Positions 52,870-61,549 of a stretch of DNA of 64,000 nucleotides are shown here, one piece after another. Position numbers and translations under genes: made by a program. Numbering within the stretch: the stretch's first letter is position 1; every line of letters starts with the position of its first letter. The notes beneath the pieces are model-generated. The model was not told the DNA's origin. It was given only the letters and a program-made list of their open reading frames with translations, and did not search any database. The stretch is taken from NCBI GenBank assembly GCA_013360405.1, contig JABWBR010000011.1, forward strand, positions 1 through 64,000, written 5' to 3'. The stretch is from Saprospiraceae bacterium. Lineage in GTDB: Bacteria > Bacteroidota > Bacteroidia > Chitinophagales > Saprospiraceae.

Positions 52870-53739
52870 ATGAAGCCAATTGTAATTTTATTTCTGGTGT
52901 TTTCATCATTTTTCATTGTTGGGGATTTATATTCTCAAATACCACAAAAGGTTGTTGAAAATCTAAAAAATTCAGTAGTTAGAATACTTATTGATAGTAT
53001 TCCTATGGGGACCGGCTTTTTCGTTTCTTCTGATGGTGATATAGTAACAAACTACCACGTGATAGTTAATAATAACTTGAGGCTATCTCAGGATGGAAAT
53101 ATTACAAGCAAAATATACATAGAGACAAAAGATAAAAAAAGATATGAAGTATATATTCATAATTATTATATAAATAAAGGTAAAAAACAATCAGAATTGT
53201 ATGATTATTGCTTATTAAAAATTAAAAATAATCGAATAAAATTTCCGTTCCTAAAACTTGGAAAATATGAAGATATGAAAGAAGGGCAATTCATTCTAAC
53301 TTGTGGTTATCCTTTTGGAATGGAGGAACAATTTGTGTCTGCCGGCTATGTATCAACAAAATGTGTTCAAGAATTATACTACCAAGAGCACGTCAGTTCA
53401 GGTGTTCCAGTAATAGCAGACACAATGAAAAGAAACATATCATATTTGGACATCACAACAAATAAAGGAAATTCTGGAGGGCCAATAATAGTATATGATA
53501 AAAATGAAAGTATATTAGTTGTAGGAATTTCCTCATTTATAGTAACTCCGATTGGAGAAGGAGCTAAATATATATTAAATAAAATTGAAGAGTCTAAAAA
53601 AATAGGACATGCTGAGCTTTTAGGTATTAATATTTTAGAAGAAATACAAAAACTTGCAGAAGCATTGACGTATAATTCTTTCGGAATTAGTGGTTGTATT
53701 TCAATCGATTACTTTCGTGAAACTTATCGCGAAAAATAA
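52870..53739 (+). CDS. secreted trypsin-like serine protease (S1C/HtrA-like)
   Basis: 289 residues with a signal peptide (to about DLYSQ). Catalytic triad: His in DIVTNYHVI, Asp in ELYDYCLLKI, Ser in TTNKGNSGGPIIV. Only the protease domain is present; there is no PDZ domain, and the tail is about 45 helical residues. Codon use is strongly AT-rich, unlike the genes before 52 kb and after 57 kb, as is the restriction-modification pair next to it. Likely part of an imported island. Substrate unknown. Confidence 0.88.
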   Translation: MKPIVILFLVFSSFFIVGDLYSQIPQKVVENLKNSVVRILIDSIPMGTGFFVSSDGDIVTNYHVIVNNNLRLSQDGNITSKIYIETKDKKRYEVYIHNYYINKGKKQSELYDYCLLKIKNNRIKFPFLKLGKYEDMKEGQFILTCGYPFGMEEQFVSAGYVSTKCVQELYYQEHVSSGVPVIADTMKRNISYLDITTNKGNSGGPIIVYDKNESILVVGISSFIVTPIGEGAKYILNKIEESKKIGHAELLGINILEEIQKLAEALTYNSFGISGCISIDYFRETYREK

Positions 53740-53821
53740 ATATTAAACTGGATAAAATAAATTTAAATGGTACTTAAATACAATCTTATTCGCATAATAG
53801 AAAAAAAACCTTTATGCGGAG

Positions 53822-54913
53822 TTAAAAAAATATGGAAATAGCCTTGTCTAAAACTTGAAGCTTACTTTTTTCTAACTTACTTAGCTTAGATATCTTTTCT
53901 AACTTAGATTTCTCTGCTTTGATGTAATCTTTTGTAGTAGAGGGCACTTCCCTTCCATTCAACAAAAAATCCATTACTCTAATTTCATTACCTGCCAAAA
54001 TTGAATAGTAAACGTTTAGTAAATCTTTTTCTGATAAAGATTTGGGTAAAAACCTAAATGCTGAAATTGCAGCATAAGAAGGATCTAATTCTATGCTTAT
54101 CCACCTCCTTTTCAGGGTTTCAGCAACAGAACCGGTAGTATTTGAACCACCGAAAATATCTACAACTAAATCATCCTTATCTGTAAGATATTTAATAAAA
54201 AATTCTGGAAGCTGTGCGGGAAATCTAGCAGGGTGTCCGTTCAAACCGGCTTTTTTGCAATTGGTTAAGTAGCCCGAATTAGACTCTGAATTAGGGATTT
54301 GAAGTAAATTAGGGGGAATTGAACCTCCATTGTCCGTGAAATTTAAGCTGATGTTATGACCAGAGGGCCTTTCTTTAGGGGTATAATAATCTTCAGGACT
54401 TTCCAATAATTTTTTCATCCTATCGCTATAGGGTGCCAATACCTTGGTTACATCTGCTTTTGGATAAGGTGTTTTTGAAAACCACCAAACATTATTTACC
54501 GCATCTTTAACTCTTATTTTTTTCTTATTTACCCACTCTATTGGACTCGGTAATTTGGAAGGATTATACCAATAAAAATCTTCTGCCAGATAAAATCCGA
54601 TCTTATCACAAAACTCAATTGGAACCCTAAAGTTATAAAGACTTCGGACTGGTAGGCCACTTTTGTAAGCTCCTCCTAAGTCAAGCACAAAACTACCGGT
54701 TGGTTTTAGTTTATCATAAACCAAGCGCCCAAATTGCATTAACCAATCGATATACTCTGATTGATCCTCATTGCCATATTCCTTCTTTCTTATAAGGGCA
54801 AACGGAGGACTCGTCATTACCAAATCAATGCTACTATCAGGATAGGTCTTGAGAACTTCTAATGAGTCACCTATAATCTGGGAGCCGTATTGTGTTGTAT
54901 ATGCCTTATTCAT
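53822..54913 (-). CDS. PvuII-type N4-cytosine DNA methyltransferase
   Basis: 363 residues from ATG 54913; a longer frame back to 55045 would overlap the endonuclease gene. Motif [13 protein letters not shown] with SPPF marks an N4-cytosine enzyme, followed by [77 protein letters not shown] and [15 protein letters not shown]. Motif I lies late ([27 protein letters not shown]), the class beta order. The sequence is closely like M.PvuII, so the predicted target is CAGCTG, modified at the inner C. Divergent from the endonuclease across a 73-base control region. Confidence 0.92.
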   Translation of the reverse strand: MNKAYTTQYGSQIIGDSLEVLKTYPDSSIDLVMTSPPFALIRKKEYGNEDQSEYIDWLMQFGRLVYDKLKPTGSFVLDLGGAYKSGLPVRSLYNFRVPIEFCDKIGFYLAEDFYWYNPSKLPSPIEWVNKKKIRVKDAVNNVWWFSKTPYPKADVTKVLAPYSDRMKKLLESPEDYYTPKERPSGHNISLNFTDNGGSIPPNLLQIPNSESNSGYLTNCKKAGLNGHPARFPAQLPEFFIKYLTDKDDLVVDIFGGSNTTGSVAETLKRRWISIELDPSYAAISAFRFLPKSLSEKDLLNVYYSILAGNEIRVMDFLLNGREVPSTTKDYIKAEKSKLEKISKLSKLEKSKLQVLDKAISIFF

Positions 54914-54933
54914 AAGTGCAAAAGTACTAAATA

Positions 54934-54974
54934 TTCCGAATATATTCGGAGAAAAACTCCGATTATATTCATCA
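54934..54974. promoter_or_regulatory. two tandem C-boxes between methylase and C-R fusion genes
   Basis: Left box 54934-54951 contains the perfect palindrome TCCGAATATATTCGGA (54935-54950). Right box 54957-54974 (CTCCGATTATATTCATCA) matches its left half but is degenerate on the right. Centres are 23 bases apart. A second dyad, TCGGAG-N5-CTCCGA (54946-54962), bridges them. Strong-plus-weak paired operators are the usual arrangement of C-protein autoregulation. Confidence 0.7.
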
Positions 54975-54986
54975 TTTTTGCGAAGT

Positions 54987-55763
54987 ATGGCGCTGTTAAA
55001 TGAATTAGAGGATTTATTGGTTGTTATTGCTCGAAATGTAGTCAAGTATAGAAGGCAGCTTGGACTAACCCAGGAAAGCTTGGCATTCAGGGCTGAAATT
55101 GATAGAACTTATATTGGCTATATTGAGAATGCTAAACAAAATATTTCAATCGAGAAGCTTTGTGCTATAGCCAAAGCCCTCAGAGTAGATGTTTCTGATT
55201 TGTTAAAACAAGACATACAAATCGATATTGCGACTGAACCAGAAGTATCCTATGGTGCTATAGAAATTTTTAATTTGATATATCCATCGCTTCAAATGCT
55301 ACAAGATTTAGCAATGAAAAATGGGATAAATGATATATTCCAGGATAATGGCGGCAAACTTCTGCAGATTCTTTTAATCACAGGGCTCTCGGACTTACCT
55401 GGAAGAGAAGGTAATGATGCTGTTGATGCTGATGGCAATGAGTATGAACTTAAGTCATTGAATGTTTCATTAACATCAAGCTTTTCAACACATCATCATA
55501 TGAATCCGGTCATTATTGATAAATATAGAAAGGTCAATTGGATTTTTGCAGTATATCGAGGAATAGAAATTCTTGAAATTTATAGACTCTCTCCTGAAAA
55601 TTTGGAGCCTTACTATTCAAAGTGGGAAGCAAAATGGCACAAGGAGGGAGGCAAAGACATAAATAATCCTAAAATTCCGTTAAAATATGTTAGAGATGTG
55701 GGTAAATTACTTTACGAAAGTGATGGTACTGGAAAAATTAGAAGAATTAATATAAAGGATTAG
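54987..55763 (+). CDS. controller protein-PvuII-type restriction endonuclease fusion
   Basis: 258 residues from ATG 54987; an upstream frame start at 54849 would overlap the methylase. Residues 1-75 are a helix-turn-helix C protein ([57 protein letters not shown]). From about 100 it is a full PvuII-like nuclease: [45 protein letters not shown] with catalytic Asp, Glu and Lys (GND...YELK), the DNA-reading THHHMNP, and [12 protein letters not shown]. In PvuII these are two overlapping genes; here one polypeptide. Target predicted CAGCTG. Confidence 0.93.
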   Translation: MALLNELEDLLVVIARNVVKYRRQLGLTQESLAFRAEIDRTYIGYIENAKQNISIEKLCAIAKALRVDVSDLLKQDIQIDIATEPEVSYGAIEIFNLIYPSLQMLQDLAMKNGINDIFQDNGGKLLQILLITGLSDLPGREGNDAVDADGNEYELKSLNVSLTSSFSTHHHMNPVIIDKYRKVNWIFAVYRGIEILEIYRLSPENLEPYYSKWEAKWHKEGGKDINNPKIPLKYVRDVGKLLYESDGTGKIRRINIKD

Positions 55764-55771
55764 TGTTTTTC

Positions 55772-56821
55772 CTAAAAATACGTCCCCACCGCAAACGCAA
55801 ACTGCTCCACGAAAATCTTCTTAAAAGCGCTGATATTATTTTGCTCATAAAAAACCAGCATAGCTTTTTTATAATCAATAGAATCAACTGTTCTAAACGA
55901 AATAGGGCAATAGCGGTGATCCATTAATATTGCATTGCTGATAATTCTGGCAGTGCGTTTGTTGCCATCAGCAAAAGGCTGGATATAGGAAATCAATACC
56001 AATACGAGCAACGCTTTTTCAAATACATTTTCGCGATCATTCACAATATCACACATATCGTGAATGGCCTCTTTAATCTGAAATTCATTGTCCAGGGGGC
56101 GATAATTCGTGCCGGTAATGCCTACCCTCCGATTTCGGATATTGCGGGTTACGCCGAGGTCTTTGATTAACAGGCTGTGAATATCTTCGATGCCGGCCGT
56201 GGTTAGGGGTTGCGTATACCCGGTGTGCTCAAGGATAAAATCGAGCGCTTCTTTGTGGTTGAGCAGCATAATGGCTTCTTCTTTGGTTTTACCGGCGGCG
56301 GTTTCTTTATCCTTGAGTAATTTCTCCGTTTCCAGCAGGGAATACGTATTTCCTTCAATTTGCGATGATTTCCAGCTCAGATCAATGGCTAATCGTTCAA
56401 ACTCTTTTTTGAATTCCGTTTCTGATAAAGCGGAGATATTTTTGCTGAATGTCTGCTGGAGTGTCGCTAAGTACTCGTATTCTGTTTGGGTAAAAAGTGA
56501 TGTAAACGCCAGTATGTCCCTGATCAGGGAATGATTAAACTGCTCGTGGATTTCGCGTTCGTCAATTTCTTTTTCAAAATACGTGTCCAGATCGAGAGGG
56601 TACAAAAGCTGGTATGCTTTGCTGATTTCGTACCGGGTCGCCTTTCCTTGCCCAACAGCAGAAATCAAATTGGCAGCCAATAAGGCTTGTATTTCCCTTT
56701 TGACGGTGGCGTATCCTACCTCATGGCCCAACCCATCATAAATCATCCTGGAGGAACTCCGCGGCTGTTGCCGAATGTATTCCAGGATGAGTTTCCCTAT
56801 GTCTTTTTTTGATTTTGCCAT
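55772..56821 (-). CDS. winged-helix Fic-domain protein with altered active site
   Basis: 349 residues. An N-terminal winged helix (about 5-75: GKLILEYIRQQPRSSSRMIYDGL, TVKREIQALLAANLI) is followed by a class II inhibitory helix (SSQIEGNTYSLLETEKLL) and the Fic core. The Fic motif reads YIQPFADGNKRTARI: Gln replaces the catalytic His of HPFxDGNxRxxR, and Lys replaces Gly. The flap (RRVGITGTNYRPLD) and the C-terminal helices are intact. AMP transfer is therefore doubtful; it may be a regulator. Convergent with the endonuclease gene (8-base gap). Confidence 0.88.
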   Translation of the reverse strand: MAKSKKDIGKLILEYIRQQPRSSSRMIYDGLGHEVGYATVKREIQALLAANLISAVGQGKATRYEISKAYQLLYPLDLDTYFEKEIDEREIHEQFNHSLIRDILAFTSLFTQTEYEYLATLQQTFSKNISALSETEFKKEFERLAIDLSWKSSQIEGNTYSLLETEKLLKDKETAAGKTKEEAIMLLNHKEALDFILEHTGYTQPLTTAGIEDIHSLLIKDLGVTRNIRNRRVGITGTNYRPLDNEFQIKEAIHDMCDIVNDRENVFEKALLVLVLISYIQPFADGNKRTARIISNAILMDHRYCPISFRTVDSIDYKKAMLVFYEQNNISAFKKIFVEQFAFAVGTYF

Positions 56822-56842
56822 GATAGGATCATTTGTAGCTCA

Positions 56843-56850
56843 CAAATATA
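56843..56850 (-). promoter_or_regulatory. -7 box (TATATTTG on the minus strand) for the fic gene
   Basis: CAAATATA on the plus strand reads TATATTTG for the fic transcript, 22 bases upstream of its ATG. No clear TTG at the expected distance; the inverted repeat 56854-56889 occupies that place. Confidence 0.5.
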
Positions 56851-56853
56851 CCA

Positions 56854-56889
56854 AATACGGCTCAAAAACACTAAAATTTGAGCCGTATT
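56854..56889. promoter_or_regulatory. 13-bp perfect inverted repeat, likely operator of the fic gene
   Basis: AATACGGCTCAAA (56854-56866) and TTTGAGCCGTATT (56877-56889) with a 10-base spacer; a third half-site TTGAGCC lies at 56900-56906. It lies directly upstream of the fic -7 box. The winged helix of the Fic protein is the obvious candidate to bind it. Confidence 0.6.
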
Positions 56890-56975
56890 CACCACCCTAT
56901 TGAGCCACAATTAAAATAATCAAACATCCAACATCAAAAATCCAACATCATTTTGCAATGACTTTTCTCACCATA

Positions 56976-56997
56976 ACACTAGTGTAAAAATCACACT
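56976..56997. promoter_or_regulatory. operator-like palindromes before the hydrogenase operon
   Basis: ACACTAGTGT (perfect palindrome, 56976-56985) overlaps AGTGTAAAAATCACACT (56981-56997), which contains TGTAA-N3-TCACA. The first 11 bases of the latter are identical to the susC-proximal AraR operator. The hoxF ATG lies 70 bases downstream. No clear -7 box. Confidence 0.55.
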
Positions 56998-57067
56998 AAC
57001 CTACACCCTTTCTTCTTGCTTCGCATTTCAGTTTGGCGTAACTTACGAGAGTCTTAACAAAGCAATT

Positions 57068-58801
57068 ATGACAACAACGCATCATTCTGAAAAAACGCTA
57101 CTGCTCAATCTGTTGTGGGCCTGCCAGGACGCCAAGGGGTTTATTTCCAACCAAGACATTTTTGACATTGCTGCCAAACTGGATGTCTCCGCCATTGAAG
57201 TGGAAGGGGTTTGTACGTTTTACCACTTCTTCCACCGCAAACCGGCGGGTAAGTACATTATTTATCTCAACAACAGCATCTTGTCGGAACTGAAAGGGTA
57301 CTCGGCGATCCGAAAAGCGCTCGAACAGGCTACCGGCGGCCATTGGGGCGGCGTAGATTCTACCGGGCAGTTCGGGCTCTTTGATACTTCCTGTATCGGC
57401 CTCAGCGACCAGGAGCCCGCTATGCTGATCAATTTTTATCCTTTTGTGAAGGTTACGCCCGAGCGGGTATTCCAACTTATCAGCGCCCTGCGGGCCGGCG
57501 CTTCGCTGGCCGAACTGGCCGATACGGTGGAAGACCATCTGCGTTATGTACCGCCTGGCGACCGCGCGATTTTCTTCCGCGATTTTGCGCCGGGACGGGC
57601 GCTGCAACGCCTCACCACGCTAAGCCCCCAACAGGTTATCGATGAGATTCGCGAGGCGCACCTGCTGGGCATGGGCGGCGCTTTTTTTCCTACTGCCGAC
57701 AAGTGGCAGATTTGCCGCAATAACCCCGGCGAACAACACTACCTGGTGTGCAACGCCGACGAGGGCGAGCCGGGCACGTTCAAAGACCGCGTGCTGATGA
57801 ACCGACTGCCCGAATTGCTTATCGAAGGCATGATTGTCGGCGGCTACGCCATCGGCGCCGCCGAAGGTATCATCTATCTGCGCGCCGAATACCGCTACTT
57901 GCTGCCGCGACTGGAAGCGGCCATTGCCACTTATAAGCAGTTGGGATGGCTGGGCCAGCCTACACCGGCAAAAGAGTCCTTCACTTTCGATATACGCATC
58001 CAGATGGGCGCCGGCGCATACGTGTGCGGCGAAGAAACCGCTCTGCTCGACTCCCTGATGGGCAAACGCGGCGAACCCTGGCCCAAGGTGTTTTTCCCGG
58101 TGGAACGCGGCTACCTCGGCCAGCCTACTTCGGTCAACAACGTAGAAACCCTTTGTGCCGCAGCCCGCATTATCGAATTGGGCGCCAATAAATTCCGCAG
58201 CCTGGGTACCCCCGGCTCGCCGGGCACCAAACTGCTCAGCGTGGCGGGCGACTGCAGGTTTCCGGGTATTTACGAAATAGAGTGGGGTATGACTGTCGGC
58301 GAACTGCTGGGCTTTTGCGGCGCTGAAGACCCCTATTTCATCCAGGTGAGCGGCCCCTCGGGCATTTGCGTGCCCGCCGCCGAGCAAAGCCGGTGTATCT
58401 GTCACGAAGACCTGCTCTGCGGCGGCTCGGTGATGGTGTTTAATACCCAGCGCGACTTGCTGCAGGTGATGATCAATTTTACAGAATTTTTCAAAAAAGA
58501 ATCCTGCGGCGTATGTACGCCCTGCCGGGCCGGCAACTTCATCCTGGGCCGCAAACTCGACCTGCTGAAGCGCGGCCTGGCCCGTCCCGCCGACCTCGAA
58601 GAGATCAGGCAGTGGGGGCAATTGCTGGGCGTGGCCAGTCGCTGCGGACTAGGCAAAGCTTCGGCCCATGCATTGATCAACGCCATGCAGAAATTCCCGG
58701 CATACTTCCAGCAGCGCGTGCGCGCCAAAGGCCGCGAAAAAGGCTTTGACCTCGACCGCGCCCTGGGCGATTACCGCGAGGCCGTTGAACAGACTTCCTG
58801 A
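57068..58801 (+). CDS. hoxF: NAD-reducing hydrogenase diaphorase subunit HoxF
   Basis: 577 residues. An N-terminal NuoE/HoxE-like thioredoxin domain (about 1-125) is fused to a NuoF-like FMN/NAD domain. FMN: HLLGMGGAFFPTADKWQIC and NADEGEPGTFKDR; NAD: GAGAYVCGEETALLDSLMG; [4Fe-4S]: KESCGVCTPCRAG with a later Cys in SRCGLG. In the NuoE-like part the first Cys pair is missing (YLNNSILSELKG) and the second is half lost (DTSCIGLSDQ), so its [2Fe-2S] centre is probably absent. It passes electrons between the Hox FeS relay and NAD(H). First gene of hoxF-hoxUY-hoxH-hoxW. Confidence 0.93.
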   Translation: MTTTHHSEKTLLLNLLWACQDAKGFISNQDIFDIAAKLDVSAIEVEGVCTFYHFFHRKPAGKYIIYLNNSILSELKGYSAIRKALEQATGGHWGGVDSTGQFGLFDTSCIGLSDQEPAMLINFYPFVKVTPERVFQLISALRAGASLAELADTVEDHLRYVPPGDRAIFFRDFAPGRALQRLTTLSPQQVIDEIREAHLLGMGGAFFPTADKWQICRNNPGEQHYLVCNADEGEPGTFKDRVLMNRLPELLIEGMIVGGYAIGAAEGIIYLRAEYRYLLPRLEAAIATYKQLGWLGQPTPAKESFTFDIRIQMGAGAYVCGEETALLDSLMGKRGEPWPKVFFPVERGYLGQPTSVNNVETLCAAARIIELGANKFRSLGTPGSPGTKLLSVAGDCRFPGIYEIEWGMTVGELLGFCGAEDPYFIQVSGPSGICVPAAEQSRCICHEDLLCGGSVMVFNTQRDLLQVMINFTEFFKKESCGVCTPCRAGNFILGRKLDLLKRGLARPADLEEIRQWGQLLGVASRCGLGKASAHALINAMQKFPAYFQQRVRAKGREKGFDLDRALGDYREAVEQTS

Positions 58802-58823
58802 TCACCCGGATAACTTTTTTGTT

Positions 58824-60095
58824 ATGAAAAAAATAGTAAATTTTACGATAGACGGCAAACCCTGCCAGGCGCCCGAAGGGGAGAACCTGGTAAAAGCCGC
58901 CGCCGCCAACGGCATCAAGATTCCCTCGCTTTGTTATTACGAGCATATCGACCCGCCTCTCGGCACCTGCCGCGTGTGTATGGTGAAAGTGGATAAAAAG
59001 GCCTTTGCAGCCTGCACCATCAAGGCCAAAGAAGGCATGCAGGTGGAGTTTAACGTACCCGAACTCAACGACGCTCGCAAGGCCATGGTAGAGATGATGT
59101 TTGCCGAAGGCAACCACTTCTGCCCGGCTTGCGAAAAAAGCGGCGACTGCGACCTGCAGGGCCTGGGCTACCGGCTGGGCGTCACCATTAGCCGTTTTCC
59201 ACACCTTTTCCTCAACCGATTTATCGACTACCGGCCCAAGCGCATCGTGGTGGAACACAACCGCTGCATCCTTTGCCGCCGCTGTGTGGAAGAGGTGAAT
59301 ACCAAAGACGGTTTTCCCGTTTTTAGTTTCCTAAATAGGGGAGCGTCTACCGAAGTGCGTGTAGACTACGACCAGGAAGCCAAACTCGACGAGGAAGAGG
59401 CCATCAAGGCCATGCACCTTTGCCCTACCGGCGCTATCCTCGTGCGCGGCAAAACGCAGCCCCGGCCGCGCGGCGAGCGCAAATACGACCTGCAGGACGC
59501 CGGCCAGACGGTGTCCACGCCCAAAGCGGGCATGGCCCCGCTGAAAGGCCAGCCCAAAAAGGTAATCGCCACCACTTCGCTGGCGGGCTGCTTCGGCTGC
59601 CACATGTCGCTGCTCGACATCGACGAAGAACTCATGGACGTCATCGAAGTCGTGGATATCAGCAAATCGCCGCTCACCGATATTAAAAAATTCAACCGCC
59701 GCTGCGACGTAGGCCTCATCGAAGGGGGCTGCTGCAACGACGAAAACGTGGAAGTACTCAAAGCTTTCCGCGCCAACTGCGACATCCTGGTCGCCGTGGG
59801 CGAATGCGCCATCTGGGGCGGACTGCCGGCGATGCGCAACTTCGTGCCGCTGGAGGAATGCCTCAACGAAGCCTACGGCCACGCTACCTCCGACCTCGAA
59901 CAGGGCAAGGTGATTCCCCACCATGAAGACCTGCCCGAACTGCTCGACCGCGTGTACGGCTGCAACGAAATTGTGGAAATTGACTACTATATTCCGGGAT
60001 GCCCGCCCGATGCCAGCCACATCTGGAAGGTGTTGAAAAACATCCTTTTCGGCGCGGACTACTCTATCATCAAATCGGAATTTAAATACGACTAA
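58824..60095 (+). CDS. hoxUY: fused HoxU-HoxY: diaphorase FeS subunit plus hydrogenase small subunit
   Basis: 423 residues from ATG 58824. Residues 1-210 are HoxU: [2Fe-2S] Cys 37, 49, 52, 64 (PSLCYYEH, GTCRVC); His98/Cys100/Cys103/Cys109 (NHFCPACEKSGDC); and [4Fe-4S] Cys148, 151, 154 plus Cys200 (RCILCRRC, LCPTGAIL). A 35-residue Pro/Arg/Gly linker follows. From 245 it is HoxY: VIATTSLAGCFGCHMSLLDIDEEL, GLIEGGCCNDENVEVLK, AVGECAIWGGLPAMRN, YYIPGCPPDASHIW, with the proximal [4Fe-4S] Cys. In known 3d hydrogenases hoxU and hoxY are separate genes. No stop or frameshift lies between the parts. Confidence 0.92.
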   Translation: MKKIVNFTIDGKPCQAPEGENLVKAAAANGIKIPSLCYYEHIDPPLGTCRVCMVKVDKKAFAACTIKAKEGMQVEFNVPELNDARKAMVEMMFAEGNHFCPACEKSGDCDLQGLGYRLGVTISRFPHLFLNRFIDYRPKRIVVEHNRCILCRRCVEEVNTKDGFPVFSFLNRGASTEVRVDYDQEAKLDEEEAIKAMHLCPTGAILVRGKTQPRPRGERKYDLQDAGQTVSTPKAGMAPLKGQPKKVIATTSLAGCFGCHMSLLDIDEELMDVIEVVDISKSPLTDIKKFNRRCDVGLIEGGCCNDENVEVLKAFRANCDILVAVGECAIWGGLPAMRNFVPLEECLNEAYGHATSDLEQGKVIPHHEDLPELLDRVYGCNEIVEIDYYIPGCPPDASHIWKVLKNILFGADYSIIKSEFKYD

Positions 60096-60097
60096 CC

Positions 60098-61549
60098 GTG
60101 GGAAAGAAAATCATCATAGACCCCGTCACCCGGGTAGAAGGCCACGGCCGCGTAACCGTGCACCTCGACGATCACAACGAGGTGAGCGAGGCCAGGTTCC
60201 ATATCGTCGAATTTCGCGGATTTGAACGCTTTATACAAGGCCACCCCTACTGGGAAGTGCCCGCGCTGGTACAGCGCCTCTGCGGCATTTGCCCTGTGAG
60301 CCACCACCTGGCCGCCGCCAAAGCAGTAGACCGACTGGAAGGCCTCGACCCCGAGGACCTATCGCCCACCGCCGACAAGATCAGGCGGATGTTGCACTAC
60401 GGCCAGATATTCCAATCGCACGCGCTCCACTTTTTCTACCTGGCGGCGCCCGACCTGCTCTTCGGCCTCGATGCGCCCGTTGAGCAGCGCAACGTGGCAG
60501 CTTTAGCTATCGCCAATAAAGAACTGGCCCGCAAGGGTATCCTGATGCGCAAATTCGGCCAGGAGATCATCCGCGTGATCGCCGGCAAGCGCATCCACGG
60601 CATCGCCGCAGTGCCCGGCGGCGTGTACAAGTCGATGACCGCCGAAGAACGTGATTACTTCCTGGACGGGCAGGAGTTGCCGTCGGTAGACCAGATGATC
60701 GAATGGTCGCTGGAGGTGTTGGCTTTTATTAAAAATTATCACGAAAAAAACGCCGGCTGGCTCGACGTATTTGCCGCCTACACCTCGGGACACATGGGAC
60801 TGGTGAATGCCGATGGCGCACTCGAACTCTACCACGGCAGGCTGCGGGCCATCGATGCACAGGGTAACATCACCCTCAAAGACGTGCCCGATGAATACTA
60901 CCGCCGCTACTTCTCAGAAGGCGTAGAGCGCTGGACCTACCTCAAATTCCCCTACCTGACCCACCTGGGGCGCGACAAAGGATGGAACCGCGTAGGCCCG
61001 CTGGCCCGCATCAACGTATGCGATTACATCACCACGCCGCTGGCCGAAAAAGAGCGGCAGGACTTTAAAGCATATAGCGGCGTGATGCCCAACAACCGTA
61101 CCATGTTTTACCACTGGGCCCGCCTCATCGAATTGCTGCACTGTGCGGAGATCATGCGCGACCTGCTCCACGATCCCGACATATTGGGCAGCGACCTGGT
61201 GCGCACGGGGCAACGGCGTTCCGAAGGCATCGGCGTGGTAGAAGCGCCGCGGGGTACCCTCATTCACCACTACGAAGCCAACGAGCGGGGCAAGCTCACC
61301 CGCTGCAACCTCATCGTATCCACCACGCACAACAACGAAGCTATGAACCGAGCCGTGCGCGAAGTCGCCCGCCAGTCCATGGGCGGACATCCGAGTATCA
61401 CCGACGCCATGCTCAACCAGGTGGAAGTGGCTATCAGGGCCTACGACCCCTGCCTGAGCTGCGCTACCCACGCCGTGGGGCAGATGCCGCTGCAAGTATC
61501 ATTATTTGATGCAAATGGAATCCTGATCGATGAACGCCTCCGCTCCTGA
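60098..61549 (+). CDS. hoxH: [NiFe] hydrogenase large subunit HoxH
   Basis: 483 residues from a GTG at 60098, two bases after the hoxUY stop. N-terminal L1 motif RLCGICPVSHHLAAAKAVD and C-terminal L2 motif DPCLSCATH supply the four Ni-binding Cys. IIDPVTRVEGHGRV precedes; GVVEAPRGTLIHHYEANERG is also conserved. About 25 residues after the L2 His (AVGQMPLQVSLF...) form the tail removed on maturation by the protease encoded next. Group 3d (bidirectional, NAD-linked) by partner genes. Confidence 0.95.
   Translation: MGKKIIIDPVTRVEGHGRVTVHLDDHNEVSEARFHIVEFRGFERFIQGHPYWEVPALVQRLCGICPVSHHLAAAKAVDRLEGLDPEDLSPTADKIRRMLHYGQIFQSHALHFFYLAAPDLLFGLDAPVEQRNVAALAIANKELARKGILMRKFGQEIIRVIAGKRIHGIAAVPGGVYKSMTAEERDYFLDGQELPSVDQMIEWSLEVLAFIKNYHEKNAGWLDVFAAYTSGHMGLVNADGALELYHGRLRAIDAQGNITLKDVPDEYYRRYFSEGVERWTYLKFPYLTHLGRDKGWNRVGPLARINVCDYITTPLAEKERQDFKAYSGVMPNNRTMFYHWARLIELLHCAEIMRDLLHDPDILGSDLVRTGQRRSEGIGVVEAPRGTLIHHYEANERGKLTRCNLIVSTTHNNEAMNRAVREVARQSMGGHPSITDAMLNQVEVAIRAYDPCLSCATHAVGQMPLQVSLFDANGILIDERLRS

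Noticed and set aside
56981-56997. CRP/FNR-type site before hoxF
   Set aside because: TGT/ACA arms are separated by too few bases for the classic N6 spacing; the match to the AraR-type motif is better.
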